A stretch of DNA of 64,000 bases from Cyclobacterium sp. (GTDB taxonomy: Bacteria > Bacteroidota > Bacteroidia > Cytophagales > Cyclobacteriaceae): contig NZ_JABURL010000060.1 in the NCBI RefSeq assembly GCF_014762705.1, positions 44,466-108,465 on the forward strand, read 5' to 3'. A program made the position numbers and the translations under genes. This document shows positions 1 through 9,390 of this stretch, piece after piece (the first letter of the stretch is position 1; every line of letters begins with the position of its first letter). The notes below the pieces were generated by a model, which ran no database searches, was not told where the DNA came from, and was given only the letters and a program-made list of their open reading frames with translations.

Positions 1-1519
1 CTGCCATGGCATTCTGGATCAAATCAAAATGTTCGGTATCTATACCTGTGTCCCTTTTGGTTTTAAATTTTTCCGGTATCCGGTTAGGATCACCATTTAT
101 GGCCCTGATCAAATGGGGGGTATAAAAATACCCCTTGTTGGCAAAAATAGCAGCCAAATTGGCCATTTGAAGCGGGGTTACCAGCATTTCTCCCTGCCCA
201 ATGGAAAGGGAATAAATGGTAGAATATTTCCACCTTCCTTTTCCGTAGATCCGGTCATACAACTCACTGGAAGGAATGGACCCGCCTTTTTCCCCATGCA
301 TGTCTATGCCTAGCTGACTCCCAAGACCGAATTTCATTACAGACTCCCGCCAGTTGTCCAAACCGATCTGAGTGTCTTCGTAGGTATTGGAGGAGACTTC
401 CTGGTTGATCACCTGCCTGAAAGCCTGGTGGTAGTAAGGGTTGCAGGAGTTACGGATGGCACCAAAGAGATTTACAGGGCTGGGATGATTGTGACAATTG
501 ACCAGCGCCCGATTACAGGGATAGGTAGTATTGGGGGTCAATATACCTTCCTGCATGCCAATCAATGACTGAACAATCTTAAAGATAGAACCCGGCGGAT
601 ACATGGCCATTATGGGCCTGTTGAAAAGTGGTTTTTCCGGATCCAGGTTCAGAGACTGGTAATTTTCGCCGAATTTGGCCCCTGTAAGTATATTGGGATC
701 ATAAACCGGAGCAGATATCATGGTTAGGATTTCACCAGTCTTTGGTTCTATAGCCACTACAGAACCGCGCTTACCCTCCATGAGCTTTTCACCATAAACC
801 TGCAAATCCAGGTCAATGGTAGCTTGCAGATTTTCACCAGGTAGGGACAAAGTATCGAGATCTCCGTTTTTAAAAGCTCCTTTTTCTATGCCCCGTACGT
901 TTACCAATTTGTATTTAACCCCTTTTCTACCCCTGAGTTCCGGTTCGTAATAAGATTCGATTCCACTTAATCCCACATAATCACCTTGCACATAATATTG
1001 GGTGCTGTCCCGGTTCAGTTGGGAAGCGTTTATTTCTCCTATATACCCCAGGGCATTTGAAGCGGCTGATTGAGGATAGGCTCTTACAGAGCGGGTCATG
1101 ACAAAAAGACCCCGGTAATCAATCAAAAAATCCTGCACCCTGCCAAACTCTTCCTTACTAATTTGCTTGATCAATGGGGAAGGTTTTACCCAGGAGTAAT
1201 TTTTAGCGGCATTAAAACCATCAATCAGCACCTGTTTCTCAATGCCAAATAAATCACAAAATCTGGTGGTATCTTCCAGTTCAAATTCTTTTGGTATCAC
1301 CATCAGGTCAAATACCGGATCATTAAATACCATCAAGGAATTATTTCTATCATAAACCAGCCCCCTATAGGGGTGATCTACCACCCTTTGAATGGCATTT
1401 CTTTCGGCTTTTCGCAAATAGCTGTCATCAGTTACCTGTATCAGAAACAACTTTCCCAAAAGTACCAATGCGATCATTCCTATGCTGACCGCAACAACCA
1501 AAGACCTCCCTGTGTACAT
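1..1519 (-). CDS. mrdA: Penicillin-binding protein 2 (MrdA), 3' end cut by window edge
   Basis: This is a class B penicillin-binding protein, the transpeptidase of the cell-elongation (rod) complex in the inner membrane. The frame is open from an ATG at 1519 to the window start, giving about 506 codons. One N-terminal membrane segment lies at residues 7-28, followed by the PBP dimerisation region. The catalytic SxxK motif (S-I-F-K) is near residues 311-314 and the SxN motif (S-C-N) near 358-360. The KTG motif is not reached because the gene runs off the window. The stop of mreD abuts this ATG directly, so the two are translationally coupled. The family assignment is firm, and the position after mreBCD fits MrdA rather than the division enzyme FtsI. 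Confidence 0.93.
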   Translation of the reverse strand, partial: MYTGRSLVVAVSIGMIALVLLGKLFLIQVTDDSYLRKAERNAIQRVVDHPYRGLVYDRNNSLMVFNDPVFDLMVIPKEFELEDTTRFCDLFGIEKQVLIDGFNAAKNYSWVKPSPLIKQISKEEFGRVQDFLIDYRGLFVMTRSVRAYPQSAASNALGYIGEINASQLNRDSTQYYVQGDYVGLSGIESYYEPELRGRKGVKYKLVNVRGIEKGAFKNGDLDTLSLPGENLQATIDLDLQVYGEKLMEGKRGSVVAIEPKTGEILTMISAPVYDPNILTGAKFGENYQSLNLDPEKPLFNRPIMAMYPPGSIFKIVQSLIGMQEGILTPNTTYPCNRALVNCHNHPSPVNLFGAIRNSCNPYYHQAFRQVINQEVSSNTYEDTQIGLDNWRESVMKFGLGSQLGIDMHGEKGGSIPSSELYDRIYGKGRWKYSTIYSLSIGQGEMLVTPLQMANLAAIFANKGYFYTPHLIRAINGDPNRIPEKFKTKRDTGIDTEHFDLIQNAMA

Positions 1520-2041
1520 TTAAATTACCCTTTCTTTTTTATAAAATACTGCCTGCACGATGATTCCCAATAAAAAGGTAAATGCCATACTGCTTAACAC
1601 TCTTATAACGAGCGGAAGGTATAACTCCGTTCCTAAAATATCAATATAAAAAAACAAAAGATGATGGATGAGGATCAGGGGGATGCTATAAAACAGGTAC
1701 CAACCCATGCCCATATTCAATAAAGTAGGGGGAACATTATCGTCATACCCGCCGGTAGGAGTATTTACCTGGATCCATGGGTTTCGTAAAAAGCCCAGCA
1801 ACACGGCACTGGCCGCATGTAACCCAAGGCTGTCATAAAACAAGTCTATCAGTATTCCCATAAAAAAACCGATAAGCATCAGAGGAACCGTGGGAAGTTC
1901 ATGTGGTAAATTCAGTAGAAAGAAAACGTATAGAAAACAAAAAGCATACCCGAACAACACCAAATCCTTTAGTATAAATACCTGAATGAGGAAGTATAAA
2001 ACAAAACTTAAGCTGTATTTTATTATTTTACCTGAAGTCAT
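1520..2041 (-). CDS. mreD: Rod shape-determining protein MreD
   Basis: A 173-residue, very hydrophobic protein with about five predicted membrane segments, matching MreD in size and position. MreD is the inner-membrane partner of MreC in the elongasome that organises lateral wall synthesis under MreB. Sequence conservation in this family is low, so the call rests on hydrophobicity, length and the conserved order mreB-mreC-mreD-mrdA. Its ATG overlaps the mreC stop codon by 4 bases, and its own stop touches the mrdA start, indicating a single transcript. Confidence 0.88.
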   Translation of the reverse strand: MTSGKIIKYSLSFVLYFLIQVFILKDLVLFGYAFCFLYVFFLLNLPHELPTVPLMLIGFFMGILIDLFYDSLGLHAASAVLLGFLRNPWIQVNTPTGGYDDNVPPTLLNMGMGWYLFYSIPLILIHHLLFFYIDILGTELYLPLVIRVLSSMAFTFLLGIIVQAVFYKKERVI

Positions 2042-2871
2042 GGGCCTGCAGTTTCCATTTCTATTTCCAAACTATCCAATTCCTCCCTGGAATCATTTTT
2101 CACCAGATAGATAAAATTCAATTTGCTGAAATCCACGCTGAGAGAGATCGTGATATCCAGGTAATTGGTCTCACTTCCCGGGTTAACGGCTTTGATCTTG
2201 CCAATTGATATCCCCTCCGGAAACACAGCATTGTATCCCGAAGTGATGATTTCCTGCCCCGGAACGATCTGAACGTGACGTGGAACGTAAAGTAATTTTG
2301 CCTCATTTGATTTGAGTCCATCCCATTTTGTAGATCCGAATACTTCTGTTTCCTTTATTTTTGAGGAGATCAAAAGGTCCGTATTCAATAATGAAATAAC
2401 AGTGGAAAAATTATTGCTTGTACCTTTTACCCTCCCCACAACGCCCAGCTCGTTAAAAACCCCCATTCCTTCCTGAATACCGTCCTTTGCCCCTTTATTC
2501 AGGGTAATGTAATTTTGATTGAGGTGAATCGAATTATTGACCACTCTTGCAGACCAAAACTCAAAGTTTTTTGACAAGACAGTATCTACAGATAAAACTG
2601 CAGAGTCCAGCACTGGGCTCAAACTATCCAATCTGTTCAGCAAGTAAGCATTTTTTTCTGCCAAAGCCTGGTTGGTTGAATAGAGCGAAAAATAGGATAA
2701 AAAATTATTTTTGACTGACAGCATGTTTCCCACCAGCTTGTTGCTGCTGTTAAAAAACACTGCCCCTTGCGGTGAATTATGCGTGAATATTATCCCCCCG
2801 GCCAACAACTCCAGGGCAAGAAAAAGAAGGATTGCCCTTAGTCTGTATAAAAATAAAAATATTTGCTGCAT
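2038..2871 (-). CDS. mreC: Rod shape-determining protein MreC
   Basis: A 277-residue bitopic membrane protein. One N-terminal membrane helix (about residues 10-30) is followed by a coiled-coil stretch around residues 60-90 and the paired beta-barrel periplasmic domain typical of MreC, with glycine-rich segments such as GVVGRVKG. MreC links cytoplasmic MreB to periplasmic PBP2. It starts 7 bases after the mreB stop and overlaps mreD by 4 bases, so it is part of the rod operon. Length is normal for Bacteroidota. Confidence 0.93.
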   Translation of the reverse strand: MQQIFLFLYRLRAILLFLALELLAGGIIFTHNSPQGAVFFNSSNKLVGNMLSVKNNFLSYFSLYSTNQALAEKNAYLLNRLDSLSPVLDSAVLSVDTVLSKNFEFWSARVVNNSIHLNQNYITLNKGAKDGIQEGMGVFNELGVVGRVKGTSNNFSTVISLLNTDLLISSKIKETEVFGSTKWDGLKSNEAKLLYVPRHVQIVPGQEIITSGYNAVFPEGISIGKIKAVNPGSETNYLDITISLSVDFSKLNFIYLVKNDSREELDSLEIEMETAGP

Positions 2872-2878
2872 TTCACTT

Positions 2879-3907
2879 TTATGTCATGAGTACTGTTCTA
2901 AAATGATTGATATTTTTTAAAGCATTTCCAGTACCCCTCACTACCGCTCTCAACGGGTCCTCCGCAATATGAATAGGCAGTTTGGTTTTTTGGTGCAACC
3001 TGCGGTCCAACCCTTTTAACAAAGCTCCTCCTCCTGTAAGGTGAATCCCATTGTCATAAATGTCTGCCGAAAGTTCAGGTGGTGCGATCTCCAGTGCTTT
3101 CAGTACAGCCTCTTCTATTTTGGAAACCGATTTGTCCAAAGCAAAAGCAATTTCTGAATAAGAAACCTTGATTACCTTGGGAATACCGGTCATCAAATCT
3201 CTTCCCCGGATTTCATAGTCCTCTGGAGCGTCATCCAATTCCGTAAGCGCAGACCCTATGGCAATTTTGACTTTCTCCGCTGACCTTTCTCCAATTAGCA
3301 GGTTGTGTTGCCTCCTCATGTAATCCAAAATGTCTTTGGTGAAGGAGTCTCCAGCTACACGTATGGACTGATCAGCAACAATTCCTGATAAAGCAATCAA
3401 CGCAATCTCCGTCGTACCTCCGCCTATATCTACAATCATGGATCCCATTGGCTTTTCAATATCAATACCTATACCGATAGCTGCTGCTATTGGTTCGTAG
3501 ATCATGTAAACCTCCTTACCCCCGGCATGTTCGGCGGAATCTCTTACCGCTCTTTTTTCTACCTCTGTAATTCCTGACGGAATACAGATGACCATGCGGT
3601 GGGACTGTGGAAACATGCCCTTGTTGTGTCCGGGGATCATTTTGATCATTCCCCGGATCATCTGCTCTGCGGCATAAAAGTCCGCAATCACCCCATCTTT
3701 CAACGGACGGATGGTCTTGATGTTTTCATGCGTTTTTTCATGCATGTTCATGGCCTCCCTGCCTACCGCCAACACTTTATTATTAGTTTTATCTATGGCA
3801 ATAATGGATGGTTCGTCCACTACAATTTTTTCTTTATGAATGATCAGCGTATTGGCTGTTCCCAAATCAATGGCAATGTCACTGGAAAAAAAGTCAAATA
3901 ATCCCAT
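2879..3907 (-). CDS. mreB: Actin-like rod shape-determining protein MreB
   Basis: A 342-residue bacterial actin of the MreB/Mbl family that polymerises under the membrane and guides wall synthesis. It has the phosphate-1 loop DLGTANTLI near residues 16-24, the phosphate-2 motif DIGGGTTEIA near 165-175, and the adenosine-binding segment LTGGGALLKG near 290-300. It is the first gene of the mreBCD-mrdA cluster. The upstream gap (3908-4130) is AT-rich and probably carries the promoter. A minus-strand TATTTTTG box is present there, but no correctly spaced TTG element was found. Identity is very secure. Confidence 0.98.
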   Translation of the reverse strand: MGLFDFFSSDIAIDLGTANTLIIHKEKIVVDEPSIIAIDKTNNKVLAVGREAMNMHEKTHENIKTIRPLKDGVIADFYAAEQMIRGMIKMIPGHNKGMFPQSHRMVICIPSGITEVEKRAVRDSAEHAGGKEVYMIYEPIAAAIGIGIDIEKPMGSMIVDIGGGTTEIALIALSGIVADQSIRVAGDSFTKDILDYMRRQHNLLIGERSAEKVKIAIGSALTELDDAPEDYEIRGRDLMTGIPKVIKVSYSEIAFALDKSVSKIEEAVLKALEIAPPELSADIYDNGIHLTGGGALLKGLDRRLHQKTKLPIHIAEDPLRAVVRGTGNALKNINHFRTVLMT

Positions 3908-4130
3908 TTCGGTATTTTCTAAATTAAATGATTATTGTTTTTTAAAGTTAGCACAATTAAGCCCTTAAAGAGAACGGGTGCCTACAAAAATATTATCTTA
4001 TTTTTGTTTTATTCATTAATTCCTTTACTTCTTTATTTTTGGTGTCTAATCCCTGTAAAACGTATTCTTTAATATTTAATGGTTTATTAAAGCAATCCGG
4101 ATAATCGAAAAACATGCCAGAAACATTTTG

Positions 4131-5657
4131 TCAATGTTTAAAGTGCCTGACCCCCGTCATGACCATGGCCATTCCGTGCGCATCACAATAAGCTATGCTG
4201 TCTTTGTCCTTAATGGACCCTCCGGGTTGTACCACTGCACTGATGCCTTCCTGGTCTGCTATCTCCACACAATCCGGAAATGGAAAAAAAGCATCAGAAG
4301 CCATCACAGCTCCTTTCAGGTCAAACCCAAAGGTTTTGGCTTTTTCAATGGCTTGTTTCAGGGCATCTACCCGGCTTGTCTGTCCAACACCACTGGAATA
4401 TAGCTGGTCTTTATTGCTTAGCACAATGGTATTGGATTTGGTATGTTTACAAATTTTCAGGGCAAACAACAAGGCATCCTTTTCCTCCTCTGTTGGGATT
4501 TTTTTGGTGACCAGCTCAAAAGCTGTTTTATTCTCTGTTACCAGGTCTTTATCCTGTGCCACAAAGCCGTTCAATAAGGTTTTGACTTGTAAGGTACCTG
4601 TCAAATTGATTTTTTGCTTCAAAAGAATCCGGTTTTTCTTGCCTTTCAAAAGCGCCAAGGCATCTTCATCAAACTCAGGAGCAATTAACACCTCAAAAAA
4701 CAGGCCGTGCATGGATTCAGCAGCGGGCAGGTCCACTTTTTTATTTGTGATCAATACCCCTCCAAATGCCGATACAGTATCCGCAGCAAATGCCTTTTCA
4801 TACGCCTCCTTTACCGTTTTGCCTGTTGCTGCCCCACAGGCGTTGGTGTGCTTCAAAATAGCAAAAGCTACTTCATCGGGAAATTCAGCAATCAATGCCA
4901 CTGCGGCATCCACATCCACCAGGTTGTTGTAAGACAATTCTTTTCCATTCAACTGATCGAAAAGTGCTGCTAAATCTCCATAAAAATGAGCTTTTTGATG
5001 AGGGTTTTCCCCATATCTCAGGCTTTTTGCATTGCCTTCACTGATCTTTAGGGAAGGAATATTTTCCTGCCTGTTGAAATAATTAAAAATTTGGGTGTCA
5101 TAATGAGAGGAGACATTAAAGGCCTGGGCTGCAAAATACCTGCGGTCTTCACTTTTTAAGCTGCCGTTCTGAGCTTTTAGTTTTTCCGCCAAAGCACCAT
5201 ACTGGGCCCTGGAGGCGATGATGGTTACATCTTCGTAGTTTTTGGCAGCCGCCCTGATCAATGCGATGCCGCCAATATCTATTTTCTCGATGATGTCTGC
5301 TTCCGATGCTCCTGACGCAACTGTCTCTTCAAAGGGATATAAGTCTACAATAACCAGATCGATAGCTGGGATGTCATAAGATTCGGCTTGTGACACATCT
5401 TCTTTATTTGATCTGCGGTGAAGTATCCCTCCAAAAACCTTGGGATGAAGGGTTTTCACCCTTCCACCAAAAATGGAGGGGTAACCGGTAAGCTCTTCCA
5501 CAGGGATTACTTCCGCCCCCTGATCCTCTATGAATTTTTGGGTGCCACCTGTGGAATAAATCGATACCCCTTGATGTTTTAAGAGTTCGATGATGGGTTC
5601 CAAATTGTCTTTGTAATAAACTGAGATCAATGCAGATTGTATTTTCTTTTCAGCCAT
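4131..5657 (-). CDS. purH: Bifunctional AICAR transformylase/IMP cyclohydrolase PurH
   Basis: A 508-residue enzyme for the last two steps of de novo IMP synthesis: formylation of AICAR with 10-formyl-THF, then ring closure. The N-terminal methylglyoxal-synthase-like cyclohydrolase domain (about 1-140) contains the STGGTQKF and GGRVKTLHP motifs. The rest is the transformylase domain, with the KHTNACG motif carrying the catalytic Lys-His near 266-267. The C-terminus GVRHFKH is typical. Length matches the family. It lies downstream of purN on the same strand. Confidence 0.98.
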   Translation of the reverse strand: MAEKKIQSALISVYYKDNLEPIIELLKHQGVSIYSTGGTQKFIEDQGAEVIPVEELTGYPSIFGGRVKTLHPKVFGGILHRRSNKEDVSQAESYDIPAIDLVIVDLYPFEETVASGASEADIIEKIDIGGIALIRAAAKNYEDVTIIASRAQYGALAEKLKAQNGSLKSEDRRYFAAQAFNVSSHYDTQIFNYFNRQENIPSLKISEGNAKSLRYGENPHQKAHFYGDLAALFDQLNGKELSYNNLVDVDAAVALIAEFPDEVAFAILKHTNACGAATGKTVKEAYEKAFAADTVSAFGGVLITNKKVDLPAAESMHGLFFEVLIAPEFDEDALALLKGKKNRILLKQKINLTGTLQVKTLLNGFVAQDKDLVTENKTAFELVTKKIPTEEEKDALLFALKICKHTKSNTIVLSNKDQLYSSGVGQTSRVDALKQAIEKAKTFGFDLKGAVMASDAFFPFPDCVEIADQEGISAVVQPGGSIKDKDSIAYCDAHGMAMVMTGVRHFKH

Positions 5658-5767
5658 TGCGGTTAACTATTATAATTTTTTTCTCCATTGGCGAAGCATT
5701 CCATTAAAAACTGCCAACGAATCCGAAAAAGATTTGGTGATAAATTTTTAGATTTCTATTAGGTGGA

Positions 5768-5775
5768 CAAAGTTA
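5768..5775 (-). promoter_or_regulatory. Possible -7 element upstream of purH
   Basis: On the minus strand this reads TAACTTTG, which fits the Bacteroidetes -7 consensus TAnnTTTG. It sits in the purN-purH gap about 110 bases before the purH ATG. No TTG -33 element was found at the usual distance, so it is only a candidate. Confidence 0.25.
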
Positions 5776-5789
5776 GGAAAATCAGTGCA

Positions 5790-6347
5790 TTAAATCAGAC
5801 TTTCGATCACATTTGGATAGTATTTGTGCTCCAGGGCATGCACTTTTTCCGCAATTTCGTCGGGGCTGTCTCCCTGATCGATGGAAACAGCGGCTTGAAA
5901 AATAATTTTGCCTTCATCGTAATTTTCATTGACCAAATGTATGGTAATACCGGTTTCGCTATCCCCGGACTCCTTTACTGCCTGGTGGACATGACTGCCA
6001 TACATGCCCTTTCCCCCATATTTGGGGAGCAGGGCAGGGTGAATGTTGATGATTTTTCCGGGAAATGCCTTGATCAGGGCTTGGGGTAGCTGAAGTAAGA
6101 ACCCCGCCAAAATGATAAAATCGGTTTTGTGTTGCCGCAGGATTTCGATCAACCTGCCATTTTGCAACTCTTCCTTCGAAAAAACCCGGGTGGGAACATT
6201 GAATTTTTTCGAACGCTCCAAAACATAGGCACTTTTTTTATTTGAAGCGACAAGGGCCACTTTTGCTTTGGAGGATTTCTGGAAATATTCCATTATTTTT
6301 TCCGCATTTGTACCGTTTCCGGAGGCAAGAATGGCAAGTTTTTTCAA
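5790..6347 (-). CDS. purN: Phosphoribosylglycinamide formyltransferase PurN
   Basis: A 185-residue GAR transformylase that uses 10-formyl-THF to formylate GAR in purine synthesis. The phosphate-binding loop near residues 10-14 reads GNGTN, where E. coli has GSGTN. The catalytic segment INIHPALLP provides the conserved Asn and His near residues 100-105, and the C-terminal D-E-G-K segment supplies the catalytic Asp. It precedes purH with a gap of about 130 bases, giving a small purine cluster. Confidence 0.95.
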   Translation of the reverse strand: MKKLAILASGNGTNAEKIMEYFQKSSKAKVALVASNKKSAYVLERSKKFNVPTRVFSKEELQNGRLIEILRQHKTDFIILAGFLLQLPQALIKAFPGKIINIHPALLPKYGGKGMYGSHVHQAVKESGDSETGITIHLVNENYDEGKIIFQAAVSIDQGDSPDEIAEKVHALEHKYYPNVIESLI

Positions 6348-6393
6348 AATATTGCGAAGGTTTTATGTTGGGGTAAAATTACAAAATCAATTC

Positions 6394-7329
6394 CTATTCG
6401 GCAGGAAAATGGACAACTACTTCGGGGTGCATGGTATAAAACCTGAAACGTTCTCCATCATGGACGGTAATGCCACTGGACTTGTTTTCTCCCATTATGG
6501 GATTTTCAGCGTATTTGGTCCAATGGACCAGATCGTCTGATACAGCCATATTCATGGTCCAGTCGCTCCAGTCTTCAAGGGAAGTACCATGGTAATAGGC
6601 ATAATACCGATTTTTGTATTTGATGACCTGATTTACAGCTAGGCCGTACTGGTCGTATTTTTCCGGGCCCATGGTAATGACCGGATCATCTGACACATTG
6701 GTCCATACTTTCCGGTCCTGGGAAGTGGCCAACCAGATGCCCTGGTCATTCCGTTCATAAAACAAGTACCATGTACCATCTTCCACCCATACAGTGGGAG
6801 TGCCATATGGGCCCTCAGTCAGTGGAGAACCGTCCACCTGTCTGATGTTCAGGTCTCCCTGGTTTTCCCAATGAATCTTATCTGTGGAGGTTAGCATTTT
6901 GGCGATATCTCCCCGGCCTTCGGCAAACATATAATAAGTGTCCTCATGTTTCCAAACCATCATGTCTTCCACCCAGCTTTCTGCAAATATGGGATTGTCT
7001 TCATGTCTTTTCCACTGAAAACCGTCTTCCGAAAAGGCATACCCCAGCTTTAGAAAGTCGTTATCCTCGTATCCGTCTAATCCCGTGTACCACATGTGGT
7101 ACCCGTCATCCTCTTTAAGGATATAGCCCCGTTCCCGGATCATTTTATCCCAGGTAGCTATCCCTGTACCCTTAAACACAGGGTTCTGCCCCTCAGGTTT
7201 AAAAGCGCTGATTTCTGCAGGAAAGGAATCATTGTCTTCTGTGTGGTCATTTCCTGTACTTTTGGGGTTACAAGCCCCCAAGAAAACCAATACAAAAATG
7301 AAGTAAAAATTGGTAAAATCATTTTTCAT
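6394..7329 (-). CDS. Secreted lipoprotein with GH43/GH32-like five-bladed beta-propeller fold
   Basis: A lipoprotein of about 311 residues. The start was chosen at an internal Met (7329) because it gives a classic lipoprotein signal peptide with lipobox F-L-G-A-C and Cys20. A start 9 codons upstream is also open. The mature part has repeated short strands such as YHMWYTG, YYMFAEGRG, WYLFYER and YYAYYHG, each followed by a W-containing segment. This is the pattern of the glycoside hydrolase 43/32/68 propeller superfamily. The catalytic acids cannot be assigned by eye. It probably acts on exported or cell-surface carbohydrate, but the substrate is unknown. It stands alone between purN and the prenyltransferase. 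Confidence 0.75.
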   Translation of the reverse strand: MKNDFTNFYFIFVLVFLGACNPKSTGNDHTEDNDSFPAEISAFKPEGQNPVFKGTGIATWDKMIRERGYILKEDDGYHMWYTGLDGYEDNDFLKLGYAFSEDGFQWKRHEDNPIFAESWVEDMMVWKHEDTYYMFAEGRGDIAKMLTSTDKIHWENQGDLNIRQVDGSPLTEGPYGTPTVWVEDGTWYLFYERNDQGIWLATSQDRKVWTNVSDDPVITMGPEKYDQYGLAVNQVIKYKNRYYAYYHGTSLEDWSDWTMNMAVSDDLVHWTKYAENPIMGENKSSGITVHDGERFRFYTMHPEVVVHFPAE

Positions 7330-7360
7330 ACCTAAAGATAAGCCATTTTTTAACAATATA

Positions 7361-8233
7361 TTATAGGAAGCCCATGCTCATGATCCCGGTCAACATCAGA
7401 ATCTTGGAGAAGGTGCTCAGTTCAGTAAAATGGGATTTTCTGTCTGCCTTGTATATTTTAAACATAAATATAAAAAAGAAAATACTCAGTCCCCCAAAGT
7501 AAAGGAACAACAAGGGTTCATTTATTTTAAAGGTTACAAAAAGGATGGCTGCCACGAACAAAACAGCAATAAGGAAGATGATGTTTTTCGTTTTCCTGAA
7601 TCCCAAAACGATGGGTAAGGTCCTGCATCCATGTTTTCTGTCTCCATTCCGGTCTTCAATGTCTTTCAGGATTTCCCTGATCAGGTTGATAAAAAAAGCG
7701 AAGATGGCGTAGGTCAGTATGAGCAATTCTGATTTTTGATAGTAAATGCCTACAATCCATATGGCCAGACCTGTGAGTGATGCCACGGTGAGGTTACCTA
7801 TAAAAGGAAGTCTTTTCAGGGAATTGCTGTAAAGCCATAACAGAAAAGCTGCTACAAAGGTGATGGCACCAATCCGCGGATGGACCAGTATTCCAATCAG
7901 AATACCTGCCATGTTCATGGTAGTGTGCAGGATCATGACCATTCTTCGTTTCATGCCTTTGCCTATTACCACAGTTTTTGGTCGGTTGACGTAATCTATT
8001 TTTACATCATAATAATCGTTTATCATGTATCCGGAGGCAGTAAGGATTACAGTAGATATGATCATTAAGTACAGGTGGTAATCCTGAAGTACGGGAATTC
8101 CGGATCTGCTGGTGCCCACCAGAAAAAAGGCAGTCATTAATTGAGCAAAGGCGACCATCAGCAAATTGCCCGGGCGAATGATTTTCACAAACGCAGTAAA
8201 AGTAAAAACAGGAGATGCCTTTTTGTTTTTCAT
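7361..8233 (-). CDS. UbiA-family prenyltransferase
   Basis: A 290-residue integral membrane prenyltransferase with about eight to nine helices. Both Asp-rich motifs that bind Mg-diphosphate are visible: NDYYDVKIDYVNRP near residues 105-118 and DIEDRNGDRKHG near 207-218. Bacteroidota homologues in this genomic setting, next to a DUF2520 gene, are usually annotated as geranylgeranylglycerol-phosphate geranylgeranyltransferase-like. That substrate is family knowledge and not visible in the sequence. Menaquinone or other lipid prenylation remains possible. The HAD phosphatase and Maf genes often found beside these two genes are absent here. Confidence 0.85.
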   Translation of the reverse strand: MKNKKASPVFTFTAFVKIIRPGNLLMVAFAQLMTAFFLVGTSRSGIPVLQDYHLYLMIISTVILTASGYMINDYYDVKIDYVNRPKTVVIGKGMKRRMVMILHTTMNMAGILIGILVHPRIGAITFVAAFLLWLYSNSLKRLPFIGNLTVASLTGLAIWIVGIYYQKSELLILTYAIFAFFINLIREILKDIEDRNGDRKHGCRTLPIVLGFRKTKNIIFLIAVLFVAAILFVTFKINEPLLFLYFGGLSIFFFIFMFKIYKADRKSHFTELSTFSKILMLTGIMSMGFL

Positions 8234-8269
8234 AGGAGTATTAATTGCTTTTCAAAAGCATATAGCCTG

Positions 8270-8284
8270 TCCCGACGGTCGGGA
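8270..8284. repeat. Perfect 7-bp inverted repeat in intergenic gap
   Basis: TCCCGACGGTCGGGA forms a perfect palindrome with 7-base arms around a single base. It lies upstream of the UbiA-family gene start. A degenerate relative (CCCTATAATTATCGGGG) occurs near 9364-9380 in the next gap, so both may belong to one dispersed intergenic repeat. Confidence 0.55.
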
Positions 8285-8320
8285 GAATCCTTGACCTTCC
8301 GGCAGGTGCTTTTATTGTCA

Positions 8321-8360
8321 CCCCTCCCTGTAGCCTTCTCGTCATGCTCGGTTTCATGTT
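8321..8360. repeat. Copy 1 of a degenerate intergenic repeat
   Basis: This stretch shares the pattern CCCTCCCTGT, then about 13 variable bases, then TCATGCTCG and TTTCATGT with two further stretches at 9282-9327 and 9391-9430. No coding potential is seen. It may be a dispersed repeat or a mobile-element relic. Confidence 0.5.
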
Positions 8361-8450
8361 GCAAAATAACGACAATGGACTCAATTTGAGTAATAATTTC
8401 CAATAAAAAAATGAGGCAGGTTTAATTTGTAACCCTTTGTAAATCAGTTG

Positions 8451-9233
8451 TTAAAGTGGATTAGAGTCAATGATGTCCTGAGAAATTAACCGATAAATTT
8501 CTGCCAATTGTTCATTATAGTGTAAAAATTCGTGGTGATTTTCCAATGTGCCAAAATCTTCTCTTTTTGCAGGTCCTGTTTGGGCAGCTTTTGCCCCCAT
8601 CTGTAAGGTTTTGTTTATTTGTTCAGTGACAAGGGGTTTTAACATATCAAACTCAAGGCCTTGTCTTTCCAGGATAGACTCTGCAATGCCTATCAGGTGA
8701 TTGGTAAAATTGGAAGCAAATACAGCGGCCACATGTATGGCTTTCCTGTCCCTGGACGGTACCACGTAGTAAGGTGACGACAAGCTTTTACAAAGAGTTT
8801 TAAGGGTTTTCATTGCTTTGGATTCCATGGCTTCCAGAAGAAAAGGGACCTCTTCAAAGCCTATTTCCCGGCCTTTGGTAAAGCTTTGTAAAGGATATAG
8901 TATGCCTGTATAATCTGCAGAGCTAAAAGACAAAATATCTAAAGCCATATTGCCACTTGTATGTACCAGTACACTGCCCTCGGGAAGAATGACTGCTTCC
9001 GCTATTTCGCCTATTGCCTGATCGCTTACAGCCAAGATAAATAAATTTGCCTGACTTTCTGTAAAATCCAAATGGTCCTGGGCTTCGGTACCATATAGCC
9101 GGGAAGAGATTTTTTCTGCATTTTTCAAATCCCTTCCATAAACCTCTGTGATCACATGACCTGCATTTTCAAGTGCTGATGACAGGTGCCAGGCTACATT
9201 ACCTGTGCCGATGATTGCTATATCCAATTTCAT
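8451..9233 (-). CDS. Rossmann-fold and DUF2520 domain protein (NADP oxidoreductase-like)
   Basis: A 260-residue protein with an N-terminal dinucleotide-binding Rossmann domain, visible as IGTGNVAWHLSSAL near residues 9-22, and a C-terminal all-helical DUF2520 domain. The overall architecture resembles ProC and F420-dependent NADP reductases. The family is common in Bacteroidota and usually sits near a UbiA-type prenyltransferase, as here. No substrate is known. The gene is flanked on both sides by gaps carrying the degenerate repeats. Confidence 0.85.
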   Translation of the reverse strand: MKLDIAIIGTGNVAWHLSSALENAGHVITEVYGRDLKNAEKISSRLYGTEAQDHLDFTESQANLFILAVSDQAIGEIAEAVILPEGSVLVHTSGNMALDILSFSSADYTGILYPLQSFTKGREIGFEEVPFLLEAMESKAMKTLKTLCKSLSSPYYVVPSRDRKAIHVAAVFASNFTNHLIGIAESILERQGLEFDMLKPLVTEQINKTLQMGAKAAQTGPAKREDFGTLENHHEFLHYNEQLAEIYRLISQDIIDSNPL

Positions 9234-9281
9234 CTGTTTATAGTTTGATTTTTAACGGTCAGATGGAATCTCGCAATGATA

Positions 9282-9327
9282 ACCATCCCTGTGTGTGACA
9301 TTCTCATCATGCTCGATTTCATGTGTT
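9282..9327. repeat. Copy 2 of the degenerate intergenic repeat
   Basis: It contains CATCCCTGTGTGTGACATTC followed by TCATCATGCTCGATTTCATG and so aligns with the copies at 8321-8360 and 9391-9430. It lies upstream of the DUF2520 gene start. No ORF is seen. Confidence 0.5.
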
Positions 9328-9390
9328 AATAATTGTTTTTTAATGGTTACACAGCCGGTCCTGTCCCTATAATTATCGGGGCTATAAGGG

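Noticed and set aside
4195..4932. 245-codon plus-strand ORF opposite purH
   Set aside because: It is antisense to a complete purH, and its composition is the shadow of purH codons.
5768..5775. TAnnTTTG boxes upstream of several genes (mreB, sucA, murF, glsA, TonB receptor) as firm promoters
   Set aside because: Such boxes occur often in AT-rich DNA, and none but the tRNA promoter has a TTG at the proper distance.
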